Shown one piece after another: positions 27,651 through 36,643 of a DNA stretch of 64,000 bases (positions are counted from its first letter, which is position 1; each line of letters starts with the position of its first letter). The notes below the pieces were generated by a model. The model searched no databases and had not been told where the DNA came from. It worked only from the letters and a program-made list of their open reading frames with translations. Both the position numbers and the translations under genes were made by a program. The stretch comes from Tatlockia sp. (lineage in GTDB: Bacteria > Pseudomonadota > Gammaproteobacteria > Legionellales > Legionellaceae): assembly GCA_013697955.1 (NCBI GenBank), contig JACCVV010000059.1, positions 48,124 to 112,123 of the forward strand, read 5' to 3'.

Positions 27651-29120
27651 ATGGGCGATGTTAATATTGATGAAAGCCCTGATTTGAAAATGGGTCTGGA
27701 TTTAATGGTCGATCGATTGCTTGGTACCTTTTCAAAATTTCTTATTCGCGATACTTCGGTAACTACTCAATTGAATGAATTAATCGAGTTAAGAAGCCTA
27801 AACGCGAAACCAAGCGAATTGCTATCATATATGGAGCTCATGCAACTCACCCTACATGAAAAAAACGGTACTCTGCTAGTTCATTTGAATTCGGGTTTGA
27901 AAGAGGTTTTAAGTCTCTTCAAAGAATTAAAATTTTCATATGAAACTTTGGGATTAACGCCCTTACAAGGTGCGGTAATTAAAAAAAAGACTGATTTTGT
28001 CGAGGCGCTTTTAGCCTTAAAGGTAGATGTGAATGCTCAGAATAACCTGGGTGAAACGGCTTTATTTTATGCTGTAAGTGCAGGTAATGTCGAAATGGTT
28101 AATTTATTGTGCCTTCGAGGTGCAATTTTTGATGAAAAAATCAAAAAAAATGCCATTTATCAACGACAGCAATCTATTCTTGATTATTTTCAAATTGACT
28201 CAGAGGAAAGAGATAAAATCCTCTCCGAACGCAATTTGGAAATAGGTTTTGGCGTCGCCAAATTGAAGGATGGCCGCGATTATGGAGGCGGATCCATAAA
28301 TGAAGGATTCTATTTTCTTAGTGATTATTTTAAACGTTTTGCGGACTTTAAAGATTCGAAAAATTTAAACAATATTGCCGAAGATTTTAAACAATCGCGC
28401 TTCAACTTTGAAAAGAATGCCAATGAACTAGTTGAAAGTTTGAATCACCAGGGAAGTATTAAATCAGCATCTGGTTTCAGAACTCATACTATAGGCTATA
28501 CGATTGATAAAAAAGAAGGTGGTTATCAATTAACCTTGGCAGAAAGAGGTGTATTTGCACGTCGTTTTCCCATAGATCTAAGATTAAATAACAAAATAAG
28601 CAGCTTGCAAAGCATTGATGTTGCAGAGGAACAACTTAGATCAGTAGTAAATTTATTAATACAAGCTTTGAGGTTAGATAAAGAAGAATCCGAGAAGATG
28701 ATTTTTGAGGATATCGCGAAAATCACTCAATCAAATTGGGTTTATCATCCGGATTCTATGCAGGCACGCTTTAAAGCCGGTATCTGTTTTTATGCTAATC
28801 CAAAATCCCTTCTGTTTTTTGAACTTTTAAAACTTTACCACCCTGATGTTGAGCAGGCAAAAAAAGCTTATAAAGAATTTTCTCTTTTCCTCCATAAGGA
28901 ACTTTTAAAGGAATATAAAATTCATGCCGATCCTAATTCTCCTTATATTAAAATTTGTGAAGGAATCATAAAAACTGAGGAGATAAAATTTGCGGATGCT
29001 TTTAGCAGAATTCATCAAATAGAAACGTCAAACTTATTCTTCTTAAAATCAAAAGAAAAAGTTCAAACAACGGAGCTATCTGATGAAGCAAACCCGTCTT
29101 TCATCAACAAAGGACCTTAA
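27651..29120 (+). CDS. Ankyrin-repeat protein, putative effector
   Basis: This 489-residue protein has two recognisable ankyrin repeats at about residues 100-165 (LGLTPLQGAVIKKKTDFVEA, then LGETALFYAVSAGNVEMVNL). A helical N-terminal domain precedes them. A long C-terminal domain (about 180-480) I do not recognise. No signal peptide is visible, and the tail is polar (TELSDEANPSFINKGP). Ankyrin proteins of this size in legionellae are often Dot/Icm substrates, which is inference here. It ends 4 bp into the convergent dapB. Confidence 0.75.
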   Translation: MGDVNIDESPDLKMGLDLMVDRLLGTFSKFLIRDTSVTTQLNELIELRSLNAKPSELLSYMELMQLTLHEKNGTLLVHLNSGLKEVLSLFKELKFSYETLGLTPLQGAVIKKKTDFVEALLALKVDVNAQNNLGETALFYAVSAGNVEMVNLLCLRGAIFDEKIKKNAIYQRQQSILDYFQIDSEERDKILSERNLEIGFGVAKLKDGRDYGGGSINEGFYFLSDYFKRFADFKDSKNLNNIAEDFKQSRFNFEKNANELVESLNHQGSIKSASGFRTHTIGYTIDKKEGGYQLTLAERGVFARRFPIDLRLNNKISSLQSIDVAEEQLRSVVNLLIQALRLDKEESEKMIFEDIAKITQSNWVYHPDSMQARFKAGICFYANPKSLLFFELLKLYHPDVEQAKKAYKEFSLFLHKELLKEYKIHADPNSPYIKICEGIIKTEEIKFADAFSRIHQIETSNLFFLKSKEKVQTTELSDEANPSFINKGP

Positions 29121-29857
29121 TGCTGGTTCATTAAAGTTTCTAACCCATAATAAAGAGTATTCAGCTTTTGTACTTGTTGGCAGGCCAGGATTAAACCAGG
29201 CATGAATGAGGCTCGATCGATGGAGTTATGGCAAATCGTTAGGGTTTCGCCCAAAGAGCCGAATATGACTTGTTGATTGGCTACAAAACCGGGTAAACGA
29301 AGGGAATGAATGAGGACTCCATGATGTGAGCCTCCGCGGGCGCCGGGCAAAATTTCCTTTAAAGCTAGTTCATTTCTGGGGGCTGTACTCGCTTTGGCTA
29401 TCATTTCGGCAGTCTTTATGGCGGTGCCGGAAGGGGCATCCAGTTTTTGTTGATGATGAGTTTCTATGATTTCCACCTCAGTAAAATAGCGGGCGGCTTC
29501 GGCTGCAAAGCGCATCATTAACATTGCGGCTATTGAAAAATTGGGTACGATGAGGCCACCTAATTGTTGGGCATCACAGCGTTTTTTTAACAGGGTAATT
29601 TGATCATCGAGCAGACCGCTTGTACCAATTACCGGATGCGCCCCGCAGTCGATGATGGTAAGGCTATTTTCATAAACCGAGTCAGCACGGGTAAGATCGA
29701 TAACAATTTCCGCTTCTTTTGATCGGATTGTTTGGCCTAAGTCGTCTGTCCTGCCTAAGCATCCTACCAAGGTAAAGTCAGGATGATTTTTAATGGTTTC
29801 ACAGGCAAGGGCGCCCATTTTACCTTGCGCACCGTTAACAATAACTCGAACTGGCAT
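29117..29857 (-). CDS. dapB: 4-hydroxy-tetrahydrodipicolinate reductase
   Basis: DapB reduces the cyclic intermediate of lysine/diaminopimelate synthesis. The nucleotide-binding start VIVNGAQGKMG and the catalytic ETHHQQKLDAPSGTA are both present. Length is 246 residues, in the normal range. It has no paired dap gene nearby. The Pmp3-like gene lies 27 bp upstream on the same strand and may share its promoter. Confidence 0.95.
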   Translation of the reverse strand: MPVRVIVNGAQGKMGALACETIKNHPDFTLVGCLGRTDDLGQTIRSKEAEIVIDLTRADSVYENSLTIIDCGAHPVIGTSGLLDDQITLLKKRCDAQQLGGLIVPNFSIAAMLMMRFAAEAARYFTEVEIIETHHQQKLDAPSGTAIKTAEMIAKASTAPRNELALKEILPGARGGSHHGVLIHSLRLPGFVANQQVIFGSLGETLTICHNSIDRASFMPGLILACQQVQKLNTLYYGLETLMNQH

Positions 29858-29884
29858 AAATTCTCCGTAAAATAAGGCAATTGT

Positions 29885-30277
29885 TTATTGTTCAGATTCT
29901 TTATCAATTGGATTTTCTTTGATGATTTCGACTTTTTCACTGGCTGCGGCTGTTCTTTTTTCTGCTTCGCCCTTCGCCTCTGCTTTACGTTTTTCTTCCT
30001 CTGCTTTTTCTCTAGCCTCTCTTTTGGCTTCAGCAGCTTTTTCGTTTTCTTTTCGCTTTTCTTCGTCGGCCTTTTCCTTGGCTATCCTTTTTTCTTCATT
30101 ACGTGCTTTTCTGGATTCTCGTTGAGTGCGCAAGGCCCAAACAGCAGCGAAAGGCCAGCCTATAATTGAGGCCTGCATAATCAAAGCAACCACCGCGCCT
30201 CCTGGGTTATCTTCAAGTAAAAGAATGAGCCAGGGGAAAAGGATAGCAATGAAAGACATAAAAAGACGAATGATCAT
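29885..30277 (-). CDS. Pmp3/YqaE-like membrane protein with charged coiled-coil tail
   Basis: Residues 1-50 contain two hydrophobic segments in a layout like the small YqaE/Pmp3 proteolipids (IIRLFMSFIAILFPWLILLL, then AASIIGWPFAAVWALR-like). Residues 52-130 are almost wholly Lys, Glu, Ala and Arg, with heptad-like AEAKREAREKAEEEKRK runs, a strong coiled-coil candidate. The tail is an addition to the usual ~55-residue family. Pmp3 proteins affect membrane potential; the role here is unknown. Frames on the opposite strand are Phe/Ser-rich shadows. It precedes dapB. Confidence 0.65.
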   Translation of the reverse strand: MIIRLFMSFIAILFPWLILLLEDNPGGAVVALIMQASIIGWPFAAVWALRTQRESRKARNEEKRIAKEKADEEKRKENEKAAEAKREAREKAEEEKRKAEAKGEAEKRTAAASEKVEIIKENPIDKESEQ

Positions 30278-30400
30278 CAGCCGAATACCTCTTTGGAGTT
30301 TTCTTTATGAAATAAAGTATACACTGATTAAATTTAAATTGGCCAATCCAAGGTGATTTGCATTGTTAGATGCTTGCAAATTGGGTAAAGACACTGTACA

Positions 30401-30559
30401 TTGTATGCGCATTTTGCAACCGAAAAATTAGTTCCACGTAAAGCAATTCATCCGCATTTTCCAACCATGCATTCCAGCGGTGTTGTCTTTGCTATATTTC
30501 GTGGCTCACATTTTAAAAAATTTGTTGTGAGACCTGAGGTTAGATTTCATAAGTATTAA
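30401..30559 (+). CDS. Possible 52-residue small ORF or gene remnant in the proQ/FinO leader
   Basis: The 297-bp gap before the ProQ/FinO gene contains an open frame from TTG 30401 to TAA 30557-30559. The codon pattern looks coding, for example SSGVVFAIFRGSHFKKFVV. No ribosome site precedes the TTG or the internal ATG. It could be a remnant, a leader peptide or chance. I see nothing else clear in this gap. Confidence 0.22.
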   Translation: MYAHFATEKLVPRKAIHPHFPTMHSSGVVFAIFRGSHFKKFVVRPEVRFHKY

Positions 30560-30574
30560 AAGAAAGGGTAGTCT

Positions 30575-31234
30575 ATGAGAAGACAAGAGCTTCATCCGCG
30601 CACAGAAGTGATTAATAAGAATCAAAAAAATAAATCCAAAAAAGCTCGTTCTGAAGCTTTAACCTGGTTAGCTAGCAATTTCCCACAAGTATTTGATAAT
30701 ACTTTGCGAATAAGACCCCTCAAAATTGGCATTATGGAGGATATCCTTGTTTATGCCGAGAAGGCAGAAGCTGATGGAATATCTCGCAGCAAATTGCGTG
30801 AAGCAGTAGTGGTTTTTACCCGGCGGATTGATTATTTAACTTGCTTGAAAGCGCGTGAAATTCGTGTAGACCTTGAAGGTGAACCCGTTGCTGCAGTAAC
30901 TGAAGATGAAGCAGAAAGAGCCTCTTCCAAAATTAAAAAACGCGTTGAAAAAAGCGCTCGCAATGCGCGGAAAAATCTTGCTGGAAAGATTCCTAATCAT
31001 TATAACCAGCGGCCTGTAACCCAACCTTCAAGTATGTCGGTACAGGAATTTACTCCTAATTATCCAGAACGCGCTCCTGCCTTTGCTGCCCAAAATGCGG
31101 TTCCAACAACGCGTGCTGCTTCGGTAGTTGTAAAACATAAGTCAGCTCGACAGTTTGATCCTGATGCTGTTGCTCGTCTTAAAGAAAAATTAGGATTACG
31201 TAAACCTGAGGCTCAGAAAGAAATTTCAGAATAA
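30575..31234 (+). CDS. ProQ/FinO-domain RNA chaperone (RocC-like candidate)
   Basis: This 219-residue protein has a ProQ/FinO domain at about residues 20-110. It shows the family's ALTWLASNFPQVF, then RPLKIGIMEDIL and LREAVVVFTRRIDYLTCL. A basic linker and a less ordered C-terminal part follow, ending DAVARLKEKLGL. Proteins of this family bind small RNAs and mRNAs. In Legionella pneumophila the relative RocC works with sRNA RocR to repress competence; whether this is RocC or another family member cannot be settled here. A ribosome site (AAAGGG) lies upstream of the ATG. Confidence 0.87.
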   Translation: MRRQELHPRTEVINKNQKNKSKKARSEALTWLASNFPQVFDNTLRIRPLKIGIMEDILVYAEKAEADGISRSKLREAVVVFTRRIDYLTCLKAREIRVDLEGEPVAAVTEDEAERASSKIKKRVEKSARNARKNLAGKIPNHYNQRPVTQPSSMSVQEFTPNYPERAPAFAAQNAVPTTRAASVVVKHKSARQFDPDAVARLKEKLGLRKPEAQKEISE

Positions 31235-31257
31235 AAGCACTGTAAAGAAACCATGAC

Positions 31258-32298
31258 TCAAAGTGAATTACCTTTGTTTTTTAAGTTAGTTTCAATAAAG
31301 CTATCCAGATTTTTTTGGAATTTATCAAGAGCGCGATCGACATTTGATTTCGATTCAGGAAAGTAATGAATTAAATTTAAAAACCATTGTACCCATGAAT
31401 TGATAATAGGTTGTGATTCAAAAAAATGGTGATTATTTAAAATTTTGGTTTCTTCCTGATCAATTTTTAGTGCCCTTTCTAGCTCACCTACTGTTTGATA
31501 ACTTATTTTAGAAATGTTCTTTTGGGTCATGGATGTGTAGATATTATACAATTTTTCCGGATTTTTTAAATCACCCAACTTCTCCAAGCGCTTAATCAAA
31601 TTGGAAACCACCAAAATTTTATCAGTATTTTCTTCATTTTTACTTTGTAGCGTCTTAACAATAACGAATAAATCTTTTTTTAGATCAACCAGAGCACTGT
31701 CAAGATTTTTAAATAAATCATCGCTTTTTCTAACAACCTGTTCTCTGATTTCACCCGAGTTGATAACCGACAAAAACCGATGAAAAGGCTTAATCTCATA
31801 GAGTTTATTTATATAATGGGCTTCGCGTTCAAAGGCTTTTAATTCTGTTTTATAGTCAGCGGCTGGGTAATACTTACCAACCAAAGGATCGCAGATAAAT
31901 GCATCTGCTCCCCAGGTCGCTGGATCTCTCTCGTTTGAGCCCTCTTTTCTATCAATCACTACAAAGACATGGTCGCCGGAAATGATTGTATAGGCCTCTG
32001 CACGGAGTTCTGGGTATCGGCAACTAAGGTAATGAAGTGCGGAATAAGCTAACTCACCGCAATTTCCTAAAGAGTACTTTTGGGAGATTTCTACTGATTC
32101 AAAAAAATGTCCGATGACCTTAGGGATTGAATAGCTAGCAAGGGGAACGTGGTCTCTTATTTCATGAACGCTATCATGTAAAATTTTTCTTTGGCTTTCT
32201 TCTAAATTGTTAGTAGCTAAATGCGTGCTGGCTTTCAAGATACTTTGTACTGCAAAAAAACAGGCTTCTTTGGCAGCATTTTCAACTATTTGGGTCAT
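31258..32298 (-). CDS. Papain-like cysteine-protease-type effector candidate
   Basis: I do not recognise a named family for this 346-residue protein. Residues 75-140 show a possible Cys/His/Asp triad: LGNCGELAY (Cys80), SGDHVFVVID (His110) and FICDPLVGKYYPA (Asp137). This arrangement is typical of papain-like or transglutaminase-like folds, including several bacterial effectors. The C-terminal 200 residues are charged and helical. There is no signal peptide. The surroundings hold other effector-like genes. Activity is inference; a toxin or deamidase is equally possible. Confidence 0.65.
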   Translation of the reverse strand: MTQIVENAAKEACFFAVQSILKASTHLATNNLEESQRKILHDSVHEIRDHVPLASYSIPKVIGHFFESVEISQKYSLGNCGELAYSALHYLSCRYPELRAEAYTIISGDHVFVVIDRKEGSNERDPATWGADAFICDPLVGKYYPAADYKTELKAFEREAHYINKLYEIKPFHRFLSVINSGEIREQVVRKSDDLFKNLDSALVDLKKDLFVIVKTLQSKNEENTDKILVVSNLIKRLEKLGDLKNPEKLYNIYTSMTQKNISKISYQTVGELERALKIDQEETKILNNHHFFESQPIINSWVQWFLNLIHYFPESKSNVDRALDKFQKNLDSFIETNLKNKGNSL

Positions 32299-32420
32299 TT
32301 AATAGTAATATTGCGAATCGGTATCACTATATTACTTGTCAGAAATTAAGGAATTATTAACTGCTTAATGATTTAGTCCATTTTAGCTCAACATAAAATC
32401 TATAACCGGCGATGAAGTAA

Positions 32421-32819
32421 TTATTCATTAAAAAACCTGAGAATATTTTCGGGTAATGGAACTGATTTATTTAATGAATAATCCACCCAAACTATCTTGG
32501 ATAAGCCTTGTGTCATTAAGGTTTCACCCTGATAGATTTCATGATCAATGATAAGGCTTGACCTTCCTTTACTTTGTAAAGAACTATTGATAATTAATGT
32601 AGCTGGATAAACAATCGGTTTTAAAAAAGTACAGGCGACGTGAACTACAACCGGTCCGGTCGTTTGTTGCATATCCAGTTTAATGCTTTCCAGCCACTCG
32701 ATTCGCGCTTGCTGGAAATAGTCAAAATAGCGTCCATTATTAACGTGGCCAAGGGCATCCATATCGCCCCATTCAATTGAGAACGTTTTTTGTTGGAAAG
32801 GTTTTTTTGCGTCAGTCAT
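32421..32819 (-). CDS. Hotdog-fold acyl-CoA thioesterase (YbgC/4-hydroxybenzoyl-CoA type)
   Basis: This 132-residue hotdog protein has the family core EWGDMDALGHVNNGRYFDYF, with the catalytic Asp/His region, and a following helix QQARIEWLESI. It hydrolyses acyl-CoA esters; the substrate is unknown. The ATG overlaps the priA stop by 4 bp, placing it last in the midA-PTPS-priA run. Confidence 0.88.
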   Translation of the reverse strand: MTDAKKPFQQKTFSIEWGDMDALGHVNNGRYFDYFQQARIEWLESIKLDMQQTTGPVVVHVACTFLKPIVYPATLIINSSLQSKGRSSLIIDHEIYQGETLMTQGLSKIVWVDYSLNKSVPLPENILRFFNE

Positions 32820-34993
32820 GATAAATCCATTGGGTCAACATCCACATTCCAGCGAACATTGGTGGCTAATTTATTGAGTGTTAACCAGTTTCTAAGCTTG
32901 GTCAATGAATTATGCAGCATTTTCCGCGAAGCCGATTTGACTAATAATTGCATTCGGTGTTGATCCGCTTTTCGTGCCAGAGGAGCCGGAGCTGGGCCTA
33001 AAACTCGAATGCCCTCCGCTTCAAGTTGTTCTTTACTCAAATGTAGAAATTTTAAAACTTTGGCAGGAATTTTATCTTGAGCTCTAATAACAGCTAAAAA
33101 ATGAAAAGGGGGTAACTCCGCTTGCTCTCTCATAATAAGCAGGGCTTTGGCAAATCCTTCATAGCCATGCTGAATTAGCAAATTAAGTAAAGGATTGTCA
33201 GGAATATGGGTCTGAATTAACACCTGACCCGGATGATTGGCCCTTCCCGCGCGACCGGCCACCTGAGTGAGCAATTGACCAAGACGTTCAAGGGCTCGAA
33301 AATCCTGATTGTAAAAACCAGCGTCGCTATCGAGCACCACAACCAAAGATAACCGAGGAAAATGATGACCTTTAGCCAACATTTGCGTGCCTACAATTAA
33401 CTGCGCTTCGCCTTTGTTGATTGTTTCAAGGTGATCATTAAGCGCATTTTTAGTTCTGATTTCATCCCGGTCTATACGAAGCAGGTTGGTATTTGGAAAC
33501 TGGGTTTGTAAATATTCATGGATCCGTTGCGTACCTGAGCCTATGGGTAATAATTCTTTTCCCGAACAAGACTGGCAAATGACAGGCACTGGTTTCATCA
33601 AACCGCAATGATGGCAAATTAGTCGCCCCGTCTTACGATGCATAGTCATATGGCTATCGCAGCTTTTGCAATCGGCCATCCAGCCGCATTGATGACAGAG
33701 CAAAACCGGTGCAAAACCACGCCGATTTATAAAGACTAAAACCTGATTACCCTTAGCTAAATGCTCTGAAATAGCATTGAGGCAGCTTGCTGCTAATCCC
33801 TGTTGTAAATTCACACTACGTATGTCGATAAGTTGATAGTGCAAGGCTGTTGTATTTAGCGCTTTTTGTCTAAGGCGTATAAGATTGTATTTGGATTGTG
33901 CGCAATTATGCAGCGATTCAAGGCTTGGCGTTGCCGAACCCAAAATGATAGGTATCTTTGCTAAATAAGCACGCATTAAAGCGGTATCTCGTGCAGAATA
34001 GCGCACACCTTCCATTTGCTTCAATGAGGTATCATGTTCTTCATCAATTACAATCAAACCTAAAGACGGCATAGGCGTAAAGACAGCAGCACGGGTTCCA
34101 ATGACCAACCTTACCTCTTGATCATTAGCTAATTGCCAAGCTGTTTGGCGCTCAGATTCGTTTAGGCTTGAATGAATCACTGCAATCGGTTCCTGAAAAC
34201 GGGCGCTAAAACGTGCTAACAATTGCGGTGTCAACCCAATTTCAGGAACCAATATCAAAACTTGACGCCCTGCGGCTAAAACCTTTGTAATCAATTGCAA
34301 ATAAACTTCCGTTTTGCCGCTACCCGTCACGCCTTGGAGTAAAAAACAATGGTAGCTTTCCAGATGTCCCGAAATGGTGTTAACCGCATAGGCTTGCTCA
34401 TCATTTAATTCTAAAGCCTTATCAACCAGTTGTTTTGGCGTAATAGGAAGAATTTTTCGCTGCGACAGAGCAATTAATCCCTGTGCGCATAATGTCGTTA
34501 GTTGCGCCTGGCTAAAACCTGCTTCAAGCAAAGAGGCTTTTTGAATGGGTTTATCAGATTCACTTAAAAACTCAATGAGAGCCTGTTGCTTTTTTGCTCG
34601 AGGTGAAATAAGTTTTTTGGCGTTTTCTTGTGTTAGAGCCAACTCAAAGTAGTCACAAAGAGGACGCGTAACCTCAGCGCCCTGGCGGTATTTTTTTGGC
34701 AGGGCGAGCGGTATCACTTCTGAGAGTGCTGAATGATAATAAGTACTTACCCAATGACATAGGTTCAAAAGCGTTTCGCTAAGCAGGGCTTGCTTGTCAA
34801 TGATTTCACTTAGATCTTTGAGTTTGTTGGGTTCAAATTCCGCTTCTTCTTTGCTAATTACAACGCCTAAGCGGGTTTTATTACGAAAAGGGACCCAAAC
34901 GCGAGCGCCTATTTCAGGCGACAATTCTCCACTTGAATAATCGAAATAATCGCGGTTGGTGTGAAGGACGCATACTTTGTAAATGGTTTTCAC
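32816..34993 (-). CDS. priA: Primosomal replication restart helicase PriA
   Basis: PriA recognises stalled forks and reloads the replisome. Walker A is GVTGSGKTEVYLQ and the DEAH-like box is IDEEHD. A zinc domain with eight cysteines follows (CHQCGWMADCKSC ... CHHCG ... CQSC). The SF2 motif VGTQMLAKGHHFP and the motif VI region QVAGRAGR are present. Length is 725 residues. It overlaps the PTPS-like gene upstream and the thioesterase downstream by 4 bp each. Confidence 0.96.
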   Translation of the reverse strand: MKTIYKVCVLHTNRDYFDYSSGELSPEIGARVWVPFRNKTRLGVVISKEEAEFEPNKLKDLSEIIDKQALLSETLLNLCHWVSTYYHSALSEVIPLALPKKYRQGAEVTRPLCDYFELALTQENAKKLISPRAKKQQALIEFLSESDKPIQKASLLEAGFSQAQLTTLCAQGLIALSQRKILPITPKQLVDKALELNDEQAYAVNTISGHLESYHCFLLQGVTGSGKTEVYLQLITKVLAAGRQVLILVPEIGLTPQLLARFSARFQEPIAVIHSSLNESERQTAWQLANDQEVRLVIGTRAAVFTPMPSLGLIVIDEEHDTSLKQMEGVRYSARDTALMRAYLAKIPIILGSATPSLESLHNCAQSKYNLIRLRQKALNTTALHYQLIDIRSVNLQQGLAASCLNAISEHLAKGNQVLVFINRRGFAPVLLCHQCGWMADCKSCDSHMTMHRKTGRLICHHCGLMKPVPVICQSCSGKELLPIGSGTQRIHEYLQTQFPNTNLLRIDRDEIRTKNALNDHLETINKGEAQLIVGTQMLAKGHHFPRLSLVVVLDSDAGFYNQDFRALERLGQLLTQVAGRAGRANHPGQVLIQTHIPDNPLLNLLIQHGYEGFAKALLIMREQAELPPFHFLAVIRAQDKIPAKVLKFLHLSKEQLEAEGIRVLGPAPAPLARKADQHRMQLLVKSASRKMLHNSLTKLRNWLTLNKLATNVRWNVDVDPMDLS

Positions 34994-35487
34994 TTGCTGC
35001 GTTGCCAGTCATGACTCGCAGATTGGCCGGGCGCGGAAAACACTTTGATAACCACTTTTTCGATACGATGTCTGTCTAATTCTGCCTTATCTTTAATTAA
35101 TTCTGCTACAAACCAGCGCGATAATTCTTCAACAGTGATGTTGGTCAAGGGCATTAGCGTTACATCTTCTTTCAAAAAAGGAATTTTTTTATTATTAAAA
35201 ACGAAATAGTAATAGTCATCGTCCTCAGAAAATTGCAAAAAAGGAGAGAATTGCGGCATCAAAAAGGTCTGGTTTAAAAAGCGACACAATTTGTGTATAC
35301 GTTCCTTGTAATAGCGGTAATCAAAGGTCAGCCCATTCTCTTCAACCCAGGTCGTTAAAGCGAGGTAGACACTATACATATGACCATGTAAGGGTTCGCG
35401 TTCGGTGGCTGAGAAAATAGTGGTGTGACCTGCAGAAAATTTCATTGATTCTTTTTGCAACTCAACAGTAGTTAAATATTTTTTCAT
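34990..35487 (-). CDS. 6-pyruvoyl/6-carboxy-tetrahydropterin synthase-like protein lacking the catalytic cysteine
   Basis: This 165-residue protein has the PTPS/QueD fold signature with three zinc-ligand histidines: H21 in FSAGH and H34/H36 in LHGHMY. The cysteine that QueD carries four residues before HGH is Arg30 here, with Glu29 and Glu31 beside it. Some PTPS relatives with Glu in this area make 6-hydroxymethyl-dihydropterin for folate, so this may not be QueD. It abuts midA and overlaps priA by 4 bp. A pteridine-reductase-like gene lies divergently 1.2 kb away, supporting a pterin role. Confidence 0.75.
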   Translation of the reverse strand: MKKYLTTVELQKESMKFSAGHTTIFSATEREPLHGHMYSVYLALTTWVEENGLTFDYRYYKERIHKLCRFLNQTFLMPQFSPFLQFSEDDDYYYFVFNNKKIPFLKEDVTLMPLTNITVEELSRWFVAELIKDKAELDRHRIEKVVIKVFSAPGQSASHDWQRSK

Positions 35488-36609
35488 CTATAAACTCGCT
35501 CGTTTATCCTGCAATTGAAATCCGGTTAGCTCCAAGTCTAAATTTTTAGTCAAAGCAATAACCTTAAATAATTCGCCCATTTCGTTTGGTTGAATCAGTT
35601 GCTTCACCGCTTGTTTTTCTAGCATTTCCTGGCGCTTATCTTTGTAATCAGCCAATTGCAATAAGCTTAACAAACCGTTAGCCAGCAAAAAAGAGGCCTG
35701 ATTCGTGTAGCCCGCAACATGAAAGCCAGCAGTAAAAGCGGCTTCAGCGACCTGAGTGAAATCAACATGGGCCGTGATATCCTGTTCACCTACATGGATT
35801 AGAGGATCAGGATGGGCATGATGGCGATAATGACACATCAAAGTGCCCATGTTGCGATCAGAATGATAATATTCATGCCTGGGAAAGCCATAATCAATGA
35901 TAAACATTGCACCAGAGGTCAACATGGTAAAGCAATGCTTGATCCAGTCTTCTACAAATAAATTAACTTCCGAAAGATAAGGAAATAATTCTTTATCCAC
36001 ATTTTCCTGAAGATAATTGATTAACCGTTGATTAGTCGAAGGTTTAAAATGCTCGACCAAGTTGCCTTTTTTCTCATCAAAGCTGACAAAACTCTCTTCA
36101 ATACCTTCCTCAGTTTGTAAGAAACGATGAACAGGCATGGCATCGAGGACTTCATTGGCAATTATTACACCGCTAAAGGCTTTTTCAGGCCAACGCTCGA
36201 GCCAGTTTATCTTTGACACCAGATGAGGAATTGCCTGAGCAAACAGCTCTTGCTGACGTTGACGCAGATTAGGGCTGATTTCGAGGATATAGTATTTTTC
36301 AGGTAAGCAAGAGCGTTTTTCCAGGGCTTTTAACAAATCCACACAAAGACGGCCGGAACCCGCACCAAATTCAAATAAACAAGGCTCAATTAAGCTTGAA
36401 AGTACCTGCTGACATTGATTCGCAAGAGTTTCTGCGTATAGCGGAGTTAATTCCGGTGCGGTAATAAAATCGCCCTGAGCACCGAATTTTTGTAAACCCC
36501 CGCTATAATAGCCGAATTTTGGGTCGTATAAGGCTTGTTGCATGAAATCGACAAAGGGAAGTTCGCCTTGATTTTCAATTCGACTGCAAATTAATTCTAA
36601 TAAATTCAT
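35488..36609 (-). CDS. MidA/NDUFAF7-family SAM-dependent methyltransferase
   Basis: This 373-residue protein has the family start DFMQQALYDPKFGYYS and GAQGDFITAPELTPLYAE, then the SAM-binding FEFGAGSGRLCVDLL. The mitochondrial relative methylates an arginine in a complex I subunit; the bacterial target is not established. It is first in the run with PTPS-like, priA and thioesterase, and is divergent from the SDR gene over about 34 bp. Confidence 0.88.
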   Translation of the reverse strand: MNLLELICSRIENQGELPFVDFMQQALYDPKFGYYSGGLQKFGAQGDFITAPELTPLYAETLANQCQQVLSSLIEPCLFEFGAGSGRLCVDLLKALEKRSCLPEKYYILEISPNLRQRQQELFAQAIPHLVSKINWLERWPEKAFSGVIIANEVLDAMPVHRFLQTEEGIEESFVSFDEKKGNLVEHFKPSTNQRLINYLQENVDKELFPYLSEVNLFVEDWIKHCFTMLTSGAMFIIDYGFPRHEYYHSDRNMGTLMCHYRHHAHPDPLIHVGEQDITAHVDFTQVAEAAFTAGFHVAGYTNQASFLLANGLLSLLQLADYKDKRQEMLEKQAVKQLIQPNEMGELFKVIALTKNLDLELTGFQLQDKRASL

Positions 36610-36643
36610 AATTGGCTAAAAATTATAAAATGGGGAACATACC

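Noticed and set aside
29888..30169. Phe-rich plus-strand frames opposite the Pmp3-like coiled coil
   Set aside because: Their Phe/Ser/Cys composition is just the complement of Lys/Glu/Ala codons.
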